Positions 45,734-53,520 of a DNA stretch of 64,000 bases are shown here, piece by piece (position 1 is the stretch's first letter; every line of letters starts with the position of its first letter). The DNA is from Candidatus Allofournierella pullicola (GTDB taxonomy: Bacteria > Bacillota > Clostridia > Oscillospirales > Ruminococcaceae), in assembly GCA_019114225.1 (NCBI GenBank), contig DXFW01000020.1, forward strand, positions 142,171 to 206,170. The letters are read 5' to 3'. Under the pieces are notes generated by a model that worked only from the letters and a program-made list of their open reading frames with translations, made no database searches and was not told the origin of the DNA. Both the position numbers and the translations under genes were made by a program.

Positions 45734-46294
45734 TCACACTCCTTGCTTGTAGCTGCGGTGGAAGGCCGCGATCTGGGCGCGGGTCCACCGGGGGTTGTAC
45801 TGGCGGTAGTTGCGGATGATCTCGTCGGTGAGGCCGTCCTCCGCCGCCTGGCCGCCGCCCACCGGGGCCAGGTGCTCCTTGGCCCGCGCGTCGTTGATGG
45901 CCGCCTGCCGGGCAGCTGCCGCCTGCTGGCGACCCAGCCGGTCAAAGCAGGCCAGCTTGTAAGCGTCGCTGATGGCCATGCCGCTCTTCACCAGGCGGTC
46001 GAAACGGCCGAACTCCGGCTGACTGCGCAGGTCCGCCAGGCTCTTCACCGCCGGGTCCACCGACTGGATGATCCGCATTTCCTGCTCCAGAAGCCGCCTG
46101 CCCCGGGCCAGCTGCTGCTCCAGGGCAAACTGGGCCAGCGGCGTGCCGGGCAGCGCCTGCTGCTCCGCCGGGGCCGCGCTCTCCGCGCCTGCGGCCGCGG
46201 CGGGCGGTTCCTGCGCCGGCTCCCGGGCCGCGGCGCTTTCCGCCTCGGCGGCGGCCGCTTCCTGCACCGGCGCCGTGCGCTCTTCGCTTTCCAT
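45734..46294 (-). CDS. Phage scaffolding protein-like
   Basis: 186 residues, rich in Ala, Glu and Gln, with an acidic disordered N-terminus (1-55), a helical middle (SLADLRSQPEFGRFDRLVKS) and a basic C-terminal helix ending in RAQIAAFHRSYKQ. This is typical of head scaffolds, and the gene directly precedes the capsid genes. Confidence 0.75.
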   Translation of the reverse strand: MESEERTAPVQEAAAAEAESAAAREPAQEPPAAAAGAESAAPAEQQALPGTPLAQFALEQQLARGRRLLEQEMRIIQSVDPAVKSLADLRSQPEFGRFDRLVKSGMAISDAYKLACFDRLGRQQAAAARQAAINDARAKEHLAPVGGGQAAEDGLTDEIIRNYRQYNPRWTRAQIAAFHRSYKQGV

Positions 46295-46321
46295 GCGCTT
46301 ATCCTCCTTTCCTTCTCTGCG

Positions 46322-46450
46322 TCACTGCTTGCCCTTGCCGCTTGCGCCGGCACGCAGGTCGCCGCCCTTGGCCTTCACCGGCTTTTTGCCGGGGCAGACC
46401 TTGGGGGCCTTCACCATCTGACCGCCCTTGTTGCCAATTTCCAGCTTCAT
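46322..46450 (-). CDS. Small basic phage protein (42 aa)
   Basis: 42 residues, Gly/Lys-rich (MKLEIGNKGGQMVKAPKVCP start). GGAGGTG lies just before the ATG, and the start overlaps the stop of the upstream zinc-ribbon gene (ATGA). Function unknown. Confidence 0.6.
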   Translation of the reverse strand: MKLEIGNKGGQMVKAPKVCPGKKPVKAKGGDLRAGASGKGKQ

Positions 46451-46617
46451 TGTTTCACCTCCTTTCGCTTGGGATCGCCTGTCTGCTTTTCCGCCATCAC
46501 CCGCCCGGCGGCGGGGCAGCGGCGGTTGCGGCAGGCCAGCCGCAGCAGCACCGCGCCCTGCGGGCCTGCGGTGCGGCTTTGCACCGTCATCTCGATGCCG
46601 CACTGGGGGCAGCGCAT
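46447..46617 (-). CDS. Com-like zinc-ribbon phage protein (56 aa)
   Basis: 56 residues beginning MRCPQCGIEMTV, with Cys3/Cys6 and Cys29/Cys34 as likely zinc ligands. Small proteins of this kind resemble the Mu Com translational regulator. AGGAGG at 8 nt spacing and the ATGA overlap with the next gene support it as real. Confidence 0.65.
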   Translation of the reverse strand: MRCPQCGIEMTVQSRTAGPQGAVLLRLACRNRRCPAAGRVMAEKQTGDPKRKEVKQ

Positions 46618-46647
46618 GCACATCACCTCCTTTCCTGTTGCTCTCCT

Positions 46648-48153
46648 TCAGCCCCAGGGATCGCCGTAGCGCCGCAGAAGATAGGCTTTGCCCTCTTCGT
46701 CGGCGTTTTCATAATCCTCGTAGAGGTCCGGCTCCCACACCGCCCGGGGCTCTTTGGCGCCGGGGGCTGCGGGATTCTTCCACCACACGCAGAAGTAGCG
46801 CAGGCTGTCCACGTCGTGGGTCAGGTCGTGCGGGGTCTTGGCGTAGACGTCGGGGTTGTGCTCGTCCTTCTGGATCCGGGCAAGGCAGTCCCACAGGCGG
46901 GGCACGTCGCCCAGGGTCATGGCGGGCGCGCCGCCCGGCCCCGGAGCCAGCCACTCCTTCATGGCGGCGCACCCGGCGGCAAAGTCCCGGCTGCTGCGGG
47001 TGAGCACCAGCCCCGCCTCGCTGAACAGCTGAGCCCGGCTGCGCCCGCTCTCCTGGCTGCGGTTCCACAGATCCGGCGGAGCCAGCACCAGCTCGATGTC
47101 CTCCCCTTCGCTTTTCTCCAGCACCGCCCGGGCCGCCTGGCCGATGGTCAGGTCCGGCGCGTCGAACTCCCGGTAGACCACCGCCCTGCCCTGTTCATCC
47201 ACCGCCACCCAGTGGGCGCTGAGCATGTCCAGGCCGTAGTCGATGGCCACATAGCGGCGGACGTTCTCCCCCGGCGGCCCCCCTTTGTGGGTGGCCTCGC
47301 TCACCTCCGGGAAGAAAGCGCCGCCCGGCACGGTGAGCGCCTCCTCCACGCTGGCGGGGTATTCCTGCAGGGTGCGGTCCCGCCCCAGCGCCGCCAGGGT
47401 GCGGCGGTACCAGGCTTTGTCCCGCCTCGGATCCGCCGACCAGGGCAGGAACAGTTTGTGAAAGCCGTTGCCCCGCCCGGTGAAGATCTCTTCGAACAGC
47501 GTGCCCCGCTTGATGGTGGACAGGCCGATCACCCGTCCGCCCTCCGGGCGGTTCACCACCGGGAAGGCCGAGGCCCATATTTCCCGGGCGAACTGCTGAA
47601 AGGCCCATTCGTCAATGACGATGAGGTCCGCGGTGAAACTGCGCCCCACGCTGGGGCCCGAGGGAAACGCCTGGAACACCCCCGGCGGCCCGCTTGCAAA
47701 GCGCAGGGTGATCCGCAGGGCGGTGACCTCGAACACCGCCCCCTGCCAGCCGGCAGGCGCGGCGGCGGCCGGCTGGGCAAACTCCGGCATATACCGCAGC
47801 ATGACCCCCAGCCGCCGCACCAGCTCCTTTGCTTCCTCCTCCGAGCGGGAAAGCCCCACCACCGTGCGTCCCGGCCACAGCACCAGCAGCCGTGCCGCCT
47901 CCGCCAGGGCCAGCCAGGTGAACCCCAGCTGCCGCGCCTTCAGCACCACGCACAGGCGGTGGCTCGCAAAGGCTTCCAGCGCCTTTTTCTGCCCCGGCCA
48001 AAGGGTGAACGGGGCAATGAGGTCCGGGGCGTCCTTGTCCTCGATGTGGCAGTAGTTCTCCACGAAATACACCGGGTCCTTCCGGCAGTAATCCCGTTCC
48101 GCTTCCCGCAGCGCCGCCAGCCGGGCGGCGCTGTCAGCCTTCCCGCGCGGCAT
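46648..48153 (-). CDS. terL: Terminase large subunit
   Basis: 501 residues. The ATPase region shows a divergent Walker A-like stretch (VLKARQLGFTWLALAEA), an acidic motif (ADLIVIDEWAF, Walker B), then coupling motif STIKRGT. The C-terminal RNaseH-like nuclease begins VAIDYGLD with its first catalytic Asp. It packages DNA into the procapsid with the portal. Start overlaps terS by 20 bp. Confidence 0.9.
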   Translation of the reverse strand: MPRGKADSAARLAALREAERDYCRKDPVYFVENYCHIEDKDAPDLIAPFTLWPGQKKALEAFASHRLCVVLKARQLGFTWLALAEAARLLVLWPGRTVVGLSRSEEEAKELVRRLGVMLRYMPEFAQPAAAAPAGWQGAVFEVTALRITLRFASGPPGVFQAFPSGPSVGRSFTADLIVIDEWAFQQFAREIWASAFPVVNRPEGGRVIGLSTIKRGTLFEEIFTGRGNGFHKLFLPWSADPRRDKAWYRRTLAALGRDRTLQEYPASVEEALTVPGGAFFPEVSEATHKGGPPGENVRRYVAIDYGLDMLSAHWVAVDEQGRAVVYREFDAPDLTIGQAARAVLEKSEGEDIELVLAPPDLWNRSQESGRSRAQLFSEAGLVLTRSSRDFAAGCAAMKEWLAPGPGGAPAMTLGDVPRLWDCLARIQKDEHNPDVYAKTPHDLTHDVDSLRYFCVWWKNPAAPGAKEPRAVWEPDLYEDYENADEEGKAYLLRRYGDPWG

Positions 48154-48508
48154 CGGCCTGCTCCAGCCGGCGCGTCAGCTTTTTCAGCAGCGCACGGTCC
48201 CCGTCGGTCAGACCCGCCGCCCCCGGGCCTTCCGCTTCCGGCTTGTCCCCCGCGCAGTCCCGCACGAAGGTGGCGGCCCGGGTGTCGCCGTTCATGGCCT
48301 TTTGCAGCTGCACCAACATCATCAGCTGATAAAGGTCGGGCTGGCCGCCCTGTTCCCGCCCCAGCTCCTCCGCCACCGTTTGCAGCACCCCAAAGTCCGC
48401 CGCGCCGGCGGGCAGCGTGCGCGCCAGCAGCGCCCGGCAGATGGAACGGGCCGTGCGTTCCGCGCCCTTTTTGCTCCGCCGCCTCGCCGTCTTTTTTATC
48501 TCTTCCAT
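48134..48508 (-). CDS. terS: Terminase small subunit-like
   Basis: 124 residues, helical and basic at the N-terminus (MEEIKKTARRRSKKGAERTA). Position before the large terminase and helical DNA-binding composition fit a small terminase. Family match is not certain. The ATG at 48508 follows GGAGAGG. Confidence 0.65.
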   Translation of the reverse strand: MEEIKKTARRRSKKGAERTARSICRALLARTLPAGAADFGVLQTVAEELGREQGGQPDLYQLMMLVQLQKAMNGDTRAATFVRDCAGDKPEAEGPGAAGLTDGDRALLKKLTRRLEQADAAREG

Positions 48509-48666
48509 TCCCTCTCCTCCTTTTGCCGAAAACAGCTGGGCAGAACACATTTCTCCCCTGCCCGCCGCCAGCGGCAGCCCCTGCAGGGGTCCGCCTGCGT
48601 TTTTTCCTTTGGCGCGGCGCGGCCAAAAAGCGCCCACACCGCCTGGATCAGTCTTTTAAGAACCAC
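48496..48666 (-). CDS. Small Cys-rich phage protein
   Basis: 56 residues with a GTG start and GGAGG 8 nt upstream. The motif CRGCRWRRAGEKCVLPSC has four cysteines and recalls small Cys-rich proteins in Firmicutes phages. It overlaps terS by 13 bp. Function unknown. Confidence 0.55.
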   Translation of the reverse strand: MVLKRLIQAVWALFGRAAPKEKTQADPCRGCRWRRAGEKCVLPSCFRQKEEREWKR

Positions 48667-48845
48667 ACTTCCGGCGCCTCCCACACCTCATAGACCAGCA
48701 CTTCCTCCCCGGCCTGCGGCGCAAAGCATGCCCCGCACCCCGCAAAGCGGTCCCGCCGCCAGCCGCTGCAGCGCCAGGTCACCCGTTCAAAGGGGCCCAG
48801 CGGCCGCCCGCAGACCGGGCATGCGCCCCAGGGCTGCACGCCCAC
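48648..48845 (-). CDS. Small zinc-ribbon-like phage protein
   Basis: 65 residues with CPVCGRP (Cys9, Cys12), a central CSGW, and CGAC (near 37-40), suggesting a zinc-binding fold. It is the first gene after the leftward phage promoter. The GTG start lacks a clear ribosome site, so its 5' end is uncertain. Confidence 0.5.
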   Translation of the reverse strand: MGVQPWGACPVCGRPLGPFERVTWRCSGWRRDRFAGCGACFAPQAGEEVLVYEVWEAPEVWFLKD

Positions 48846-48922
48846 ATTTGACGTCCGTTTTATCGGGCTTTTGTTCTGGTATTCTGGACATGGCAGAGCC
48901 TTCCGACCTCCCTTCTTTTTCG

Positions 48923-48951
48923 TTGACTTTGGTTAACATTTGCGGTAATAT
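48923..48951 (+). promoter_or_regulatory. Rightward promoter candidate
   Basis: TTGACT (48923-48928), 17 bp, TAATAT (48946-48951) overlaps operator 1 and points at the repressor gene, 148 bp away. Confidence 0.6.
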
Positions 48952-49009
48952 AAAACTGTTCTATGGTTTATATCCGCCGATTTGCTAACTTTGGTTAGGC
49001 TTCGCCCTC

Positions 49010-49038
49010 ATATTATCTCACTATAGTTAGATTGTCAA
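49010..49038 (-). promoter_or_regulatory. Leftward phage operon promoter
   Basis: On the minus strand TTGACA (49038-49033), exactly 17 bp, TAATAT (49015-49010). Operator 3 lies in the spacer, so repressor binding should block it. Confidence 0.85.
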
Positions 49039-49098
49039 GGACTTTTTCTAACTAATTTTAGATTTCGGCAGACTGCACAAAACAGCGGGGTAATTTTT

Positions 49099-49434
49099 GT
49101 GTTTTATGACATCTACAAAACTTTGTGCGAGCAGCGGGGCGTCAGCCTGAGCCGCGCTGCTGCCGAGATCGGCCTGAGCAATGCCACCGTGACCAAATGG
49201 AAAAAAACCGGCGCCGCCCCCGGCGGAGAAACGCTGACCAAGGTGGCCGCCTATTTTGGCGTGAGCGTGGACCGGCTGCTGGGTGTGGAAACTCCCCCTG
49301 CCGCCGACATGGGGATGGACGATTTCACCTATGCGCTGTACCGGGAGGCCCAGACCCTCACCGAAGACAACAAGCAAAAACTGTTGGAAATGGCCCGCTT
49401 TTTCCGCCAGCAGCAGGAAAAAGACGGCCAGTGA
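49099..49434 (+). CDS. XRE-family phage repressor
   Basis: 111 residues with an N-terminal helix-turn-helix (about 8-60; LSRAAAEIGLSNATVTKWKK) and a short helical C-terminus (75-111), without a LexA-type cleavage domain. It probably represses the phage operon and itself through the operators just upstream. The GTG start follows GGGG. Confidence 0.85.
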   Translation: MFYDIYKTLCEQRGVSLSRAAAEIGLSNATVTKWKKTGAAPGGETLTKVAAYFGVSVDRLLGVETPPAADMGMDDFTYALYREAQTLTEDNKQKLLEMARFFRQQQEKDGQ

Positions 49435-49463
49435 CCTCATCGCTACGGAGCGTGAAGGAGACC

Positions 49464-49910
49464 ATGGAACTGTCAGCACTGTACTGCGACGCCCAGGAGC
49501 TGGACGCGCGTATCTACCCTTACAACATCGGTTTTGCCGGGGCGGCCACCATCGAAGTGGCGGGCCGCTACGGCATTTTTGTGGACTTTGACCAGCTGGG
49601 CGATCTGCGGCAGTTCAAAGCCGCCCTCGCCCATGAACTGGGCCACTGTGCCACCGGCTGCACTCACCGGGTGAGCAGCCCCTACGACCTGGTCTGCCGC
49701 CACGAATACAAAGCGGACCGCTGGGCCGTTCAGCGCTATCTGCCCTTTGAAGAACTTCAAAAAGCCGTGCAGGGCGGCTGCACCGAGCCCTGGCAGCTGG
49801 CGGAGTATTTTCAGCTGCCGGAAGAGACGGTGCGCCGGGCGCTGAACTATTATCTGCGGGTGCGGGGCCTGCGTTTTGCCCCCGCCGCCCAAACGGAGGA
49901 AGAGGAATGA
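49464..49910 (+). CDS. ImmA/IrrE-type metallopeptidase
   Basis: 148 residues with the zinc protease motif HELGH (His57, Glu58, His61) and a downstream HEYKADRWAV with the third-ligand Glu. ImmA-type proteases cleave phage or ICE repressors after DNA damage, so it likely inactivates the adjacent repressor. AAGGAG precedes the ATG at 49464. Its stop overlaps the PAP2 gene start (ATGA). Confidence 0.85.
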   Translation: MELSALYCDAQELDARIYPYNIGFAGAATIEVAGRYGIFVDFDQLGDLRQFKAALAHELGHCATGCTHRVSSPYDLVCRHEYKADRWAVQRYLPFEELQKAVQGGCTEPWQLAEYFQLPEETVRRALNYYLRVRGLRFAPAAQTEEEE

Positions 49911-50551
49911 ACCAAACAAAAAGCGGGCTGGCGGGCTTTTTGCACCGCCGGCCCGAAACCTGGATCGCCGTGGGTTATTTTGCTTTTTATCTGCTGAGCT
50001 TTTTCGCGCTGGAGCGTATCACCGAGCCCCGCTTCATCATCCACAGCCCGCTGGACGATCTTATCCCCTTCTGCGAGTGGGGGATCATCCCCTACGCCAG
50101 CTGGTATCTGCTGCTGGTGGGCGGGCCGGTGTTCTTTCTTTTGAAGGACAAAGGCGATTATCTGCGGCTGTGCTTCATCATGTTCGTGGGCATGACCATC
50201 TGCCTCGCGCTCTATGTGGTGCTGCCCACCGGCCTTGAGCTGCGGCAGCCCATCCCCCGGGACAACCTGCTCTGCAAAGCGGTGGAGCTGCTGCGCAGTA
50301 TCGACACTCCCACCAACGTCTGCCCCTCCATCCACGTGTCCAGCACGGTGGCGGTGGGGATCGTGACGGTGCGCAGCCGGCTGTTTGCCCGCCGGACGTG
50401 GGTGAAGGTGCTGATGACACTGGAATGCCTGGCGGTGTGCTGGGGCACTCTGGTGCTGCAGCAGCACTCGGTGTGGGACGTGGCGGCCGGGGCGGCGCTG
50501 AGCTTTGCGCTCATGCCCATCGCCTGGAAGCTGTGGCCCCAGACGGAATAA
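49907..50551 (+). CDS. PAP2-family membrane phosphatase
   Basis: 214 residues with about six transmembrane helices. The PAP2 motifs are present in variant form: CPSIHVSS in place of PSGH, and LVLQQHSVWDVAAG containing the late His and Asp. This version resembles inositol phosphorylceramide synthase-like lipid phosphatases. Substrate unknown. It overlaps the ImmA stop by 4 bp and may be host DNA or cargo of the element. Confidence 0.82.
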   Translation: MNQTKSGLAGFLHRRPETWIAVGYFAFYLLSFFALERITEPRFIIHSPLDDLIPFCEWGIIPYASWYLLLVGGPVFFLLKDKGDYLRLCFIMFVGMTICLALYVVLPTGLELRQPIPRDNLLCKAVELLRSIDTPTNVCPSIHVSSTVAVGIVTVRSRLFARRTWVKVLMTLECLAVCWGTLVLQQHSVWDVAAGAALSFALMPIAWKLWPQTE

Positions 50552-50554
50552 CAA

Positions 50555-50598
50555 AAAAGCGCCCGCGCGTTCCTTTTGGAGAACGCGCGGGCGCTTTT
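50555..50598. terminator. Bidirectional terminator after PAP2 gene
   Basis: A long GC stem flanked by AAAAAA and TTTT, four bases past the stop codon. Confidence 0.9.
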
Positions 50599-50604
50599 GC
50601 ACAG

Positions 50605-50633
50605 AAAAAGGCCCCGGGCAAAAGCCCGGGGCC
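50605..50633 (-). terminator. Terminator of guaB
   Basis: A perfect 10-bp stem (50610-50619 with 50624-50633) with AAAA loop, followed on the minus strand by TTTTT. Confidence 0.9.
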
Positions 50634-50645
50634 GCATTTGTTTTA

Positions 50646-52148
50646 TCAGGCGTTGGTGTTGTTCTTCAGCACCACGTCGTGGCTGCCGCCTTCCACAATG
50701 CTGGTGGAGGAAACCACGGTGAGCCGTGCCTTCTGCTGCAGCTCCTCAATGCTCAGCGCGCCGCAGTTGCACATGGTGCTGCGCACTTTGTAGAGGGTGC
50801 TGGTCACGCCGTCGGCCAGGCTGCCGGCGTAGGGAACGTAGCTGTCCACGCCTTCCTCAAAGCTCAGCTTGGTGGCGCCGCCCAGGTCGTAGCGCTGCCA
50901 GTTGCGGGCGCGGTTGGAACCCTCGCCCCAGTATTCCTTCATGTACTGGCCGTTGATACGCACCTTGTTGGTGGGGCTCTCGTCAAAGCGGGCGAAGTAG
51001 CGGCCCAACATCACGAAATCGGCGCCCATGGCCAGAGCCAGGGTGATGTGGTAGTCGTGGACAATGCCGCCGTCGGAGCAGATGGGCACATAAATGCCGG
51101 TCTCCTTGTAGTACTCGTCCCGGGCCTTGGCCACTTCGATAACAGCGGTGGCCTGGCCGCGGCCAATGCCCTTGGTCTCGCGGGTAATGCAGATGGAGCC
51201 GCCGCCAATGCCGATCTTCACAAAGTCGGCCCCGGCCTCCGCCAGGAAACGGAAGCCGTCCCGATCCACCACGTTGCCGGCGCCCACCTTCACCTTGTCG
51301 CCGTAATGGGCGCGGATCCAGTTGATGGTGCGGCTCTGCCACTCGGTGAAGCCTTCGGAGGAGTCAATGCACAGCACATCCACGCCGGCCTCCACCAGGG
51401 CGGGCACGCGCTCGGCGTAGTCGCGGGTGTTGATACCCGCGCCCACAACGTAGCTCTTGCCGGCGTCCAGCAGCTCGTTGACGTTCTCCTTGTGGCTGTC
51501 GTAGTCCTTGCGGAAGACCATGTACTTCAGGCAGCCGTTTTCGTCCACCAGAGGCAGAGAGTTGATCTTGTTGTCCCAGATGATGTCGTTGGCTTCCTTC
51601 AGAGTGGTGGTGTCGGGGGCGATGACCAGCTTGTCCAGCGGGGTCATAAAGTCCGCCACCTTCTCGGTGAGGGCCATGCGGCTGATACGGTAGTCGCGGC
51701 TGGCAACAATGCCCAGCAGCTTGCCGTGGGCGGTGCCGTCCTCGGTGACGGCCACAGTGGAGTGGCCGGTCTTTTCCTTCAGAGCCAGCACATCCGCCAG
51801 GGTCGCGGTGGGTTTCAGGTTGGAGTCGCTGGTGACAAAGCCCTTTTTGTAGCTCTTCACCTTGCGCACCATCTCCGCCTCGCTCTCAATGCTCTGAGAG
51901 CCGTAGATGAAGGACACGCCGCCCTGCTTGGCCAGGGCGATGGCCAGGTCCGGCCCGGAGACCGACTGCATGATGGCGCTGATCATGGGAATGTTCATGG
52001 TCAGGGGACAATCCTCCTGGCCTTTGCGGAATTTCACCAGCGGGGTCTTAAGGCTCACCGCGTCGGGCACACACTCGGACGAGGAATACCCGGGCACCAG
52101 AAGATATTCGCCAAAGGTACGGCTGGGCTGATCGAAATAGTAGGCCAT
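50646..52148 (-). CDS. guaB: IMP dehydrogenase
   Basis: 500 residues. The TIM barrel carries catalytic Cys320 in GSICITRE, an NAD-binding GAGIN loop and the C-terminal flap; two CBS domains (about 95-220) regulate it. It oxidises IMP to XMP, the committed step of GMP synthesis. AAAAGGAG precedes the ATG. It stands alone between its promoter and terminator. Confidence 0.96.
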   Translation of the reverse strand: MAYYFDQPSRTFGEYLLVPGYSSSECVPDAVSLKTPLVKFRKGQEDCPLTMNIPMISAIMQSVSGPDLAIALAKQGGVSFIYGSQSIESEAEMVRKVKSYKKGFVTSDSNLKPTATLADVLALKEKTGHSTVAVTEDGTAHGKLLGIVASRDYRISRMALTEKVADFMTPLDKLVIAPDTTTLKEANDIIWDNKINSLPLVDENGCLKYMVFRKDYDSHKENVNELLDAGKSYVVGAGINTRDYAERVPALVEAGVDVLCIDSSEGFTEWQSRTINWIRAHYGDKVKVGAGNVVDRDGFRFLAEAGADFVKIGIGGGSICITRETKGIGRGQATAVIEVAKARDEYYKETGIYVPICSDGGIVHDYHITLALAMGADFVMLGRYFARFDESPTNKVRINGQYMKEYWGEGSNRARNWQRYDLGGATKLSFEEGVDSYVPYAGSLADGVTSTLYKVRSTMCNCGALSIEELQQKARLTVVSSTSIVEGGSHDVVLKNNTNA

Positions 52149-52202
52149 AACGCATCTCCTTTTATAATGTTCATTTCCCCTGTCGAGGGGTTAATTTTTA
52201 AA

Positions 52203-52231
52203 AGTGTACCACATTCGCGCACAAAATGCAA
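52203..52231 (-). promoter_or_regulatory. Promoter of guaB
   Basis: On the minus strand TTGCAT (52231-52226), 17 bp, TACACT (52208-52203), 55 bp before guaB. No purine riboswitch was recognised. Confidence 0.7.
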
Positions 52232-52329
52232 AATGCGGCTGTCACAAACTTTGGGCCGCTCTTTGCCGCAATCTGGTCATAACGGCAAAATCCCTCCGAG
52301 AAGTACGACTACCCGCAGCGAATGTGTAA

Positions 52330-52365
52330 ACAAAACCCCCGCCGGAGAGACGGCGGGGGTTTTGT
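52330..52365 (-). terminator. Terminator-like hairpin
   Basis: A perfect 15-bp stem with a six-base loop, followed on the minus strand by TTTGTTTA. It would end transcripts from the thioesterase gene. Confidence 0.8.
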
Positions 52366-52376
52366 CACAGGACTTT

Positions 52377-52451
52377 CGGAACGCTCGTTGCACCCGTTTT
52401 GAGAACCGGGCCGGCAGGCCCGGCAGGAGGAGAAAAACGGCGGACGTTCCG
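52377..52451. other. Long nested hairpin in the 52149-52603 gap
   Basis: Three nested pairings: 52377-52383 with 52445-52451, about 52394-52400 with 52434-52440, and 52407-52413 with 52418-52424. The rest of this 455-bp gap holds the guaB promoter and a terminator; no gene is seen. Confidence 0.6.
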
Positions 52452-52603
52452 CAACACATGAAAAAGGCTGTTGTTTTCTTGCAATCTTATTGTAACTTTT
52501 TTGAAACCTTTTGTCAACCCTTTCCGGCAAAGAAATTTCAAAATAATTACAATTTATGGCGAGACGAACCCTTTTTCCTCTTCCATCAAAATCCGCAGGG
52601 GCT

Positions 52604-53338
52604 TTATTCCACGGTCAGAACCGCCTCAAAGCAGGGGCGGCCGTCCTCCCGCTGGCCGGCAACATACCAGCTGCCGTCCCCGGTGCGGCCGCGCACCAGT
52701 TCCGCGCTCTGGCCTGCGGGCAGCTCGTTGTGATAGCTGATGACAAGACGCTTCACCGCGCCGTTTGCCAGCACCTCCAGGGGCAGCGCGTCGGCGGCCG
52801 CGTCGGCATAGCGGGTGTTGTTCATGTGGCCGTTGGTGTCGCACCGGCTGTAGGTGGCGGTCACCTGTCCCGCCGGAGCCTCCTCTTCGTGCTTTTGGAT
52901 GGACACATCCAGCGTGAAAGGCACCTCTTCCGCAAAGCAGCCGATCTCAAAGGCCTGGGGCGGGCGGCGGAGAATGCGGCGGGTGCCGGTGTCCACCAGC
53001 ACCCAGCGGCTGTCCAGCAGGGCCACTCGCTCGCCCTTTTCGTCCCGGGCCTCGGTGACGCGCTTGAACACAGCCCGCTTGCACTGTTCCGGCATGGTGA
53101 CGAGGGTCAGCACTTCACCGCCCCGGGGCACCCGGTCCATCTGCAGCGCCAGCTTTGCCAGAAGGAACACCGCGTGGTTTTCGCGGTAAAAGTCATCGTT
53201 CATGCCGATGGACTCGCACTGGTCCGTGGAGATCTGCTGCGCCATGCGCAAAAACGCCCCCGGGGTGAGCCGGTGGTTCATGTCGCAGTCGCAGTCCATC
53301 ACCCGGAACTGCTCGGTGAAAAAAACGGTCTCGGCCAT
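52604..53338 (-). CDS. Acyl-ACP thioesterase (FatA/FatB-like)
   Basis: 244 residues made of two hot-dog folds. DCDMNHRLTP begins the first and DTNGHMNNTRYAD, the typical second-domain motif, begins the other (about 165-177). It releases fatty acids from acyl carrier protein. Such bacterial enzymes set chain length of free fatty acids; specificity cannot be predicted. It is monocistronic. Confidence 0.9.
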   Translation of the reverse strand: MAETVFFTEQFRVMDCDCDMNHRLTPGAFLRMAQQISTDQCESIGMNDDFYRENHAVFLLAKLALQMDRVPRGGEVLTLVTMPEQCKRAVFKRVTEARDEKGERVALLDSRWVLVDTGTRRILRRPPQAFEIGCFAEEVPFTLDVSIQKHEEEAPAGQVTATYSRCDTNGHMNNTRYADAAADALPLEVLANGAVKRLVISYHNELPAGQSAELVRGRTGDGSWYVAGQREDGRPCFEAVLTVE

Positions 53339-53447
53339 GGGGCCAGCGCCTCCCTTTCAAGCGAATGCCGCCCGGGTCGGAGCCGGGCGGCGAATTGCAA
53401 CATTTGAAATGTATTATACCACATTCTTTTAAAATCCACAAACGGGG

Positions 53448-53503
53448 TTGACAGTTTTCTTTGACAGATGTAGAATGTCAGTAGACCTACTACACTTGTC
53501 AAA
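53448..53503 (+). promoter_or_regulatory. Promoter with BlaI-type operator
   Basis: TTGACA (53448-53453), 17 bp, TAGAAT (53471-53476). A dyad, TTTGACAGATGTAG on the left (from 53460) and CTACACTTGTCAAA on the right (to about 53503), overlaps the -10 and start region. It has the ACA-N-ATGTA character of BlaI/MecI sites. Confidence 0.75.
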
Positions 53504-53520
53504 TGTTTGGAGGTGTTCCC

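Larger units (their letters stand above)
48923..49061. promoter_or_regulatory. Phage switch region with four operator repeats
   Basis: Four copies of a 14-bp site close to CTAACTWTRGTTAG lie at 48923-48936, 48985-48998 (best copy), 49017-49030 and 49048-49061. They sit between the phage operon and the repressor gene and overlap both predicted promoters. They are the likely binding sites of the XRE repressor. Confidence 0.82.
36078..49910. mobile_element. Compact podovirus-like prophage remnant or particle cassette
   Basis: The minus strand from 48845 to 36078 is an unbroken set of packaging, head, short-tail and lysis genes. A divergent XRE repressor and ImmA-like protease (49099-49910) sit across a switch region with repeated operators. 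No integrase, recombinase, replication, tape-measure or tail-tube gene is seen, and no flanking direct repeat was found. tRNA-Thr abuts the left side. The exact ends are uncertain. Confidence 0.8.

Noticed and set aside
46342..48693. Plus-strand frame opposite the terminase genes
   Set aside because: Antisense shadow of motif-bearing terminase; no domain features.
35600..49910. tRNA-Trp tail repeats as attachment sites of the phage block
   Set aside because: Both copies lie on the same side of the phage genes; no third copy was seen near 49-50 kb.
52149..52330. Purine riboswitch upstream of guaB
   Set aside because: The conserved junction sequences of the purine aptamer are absent; only a promoter is supported.
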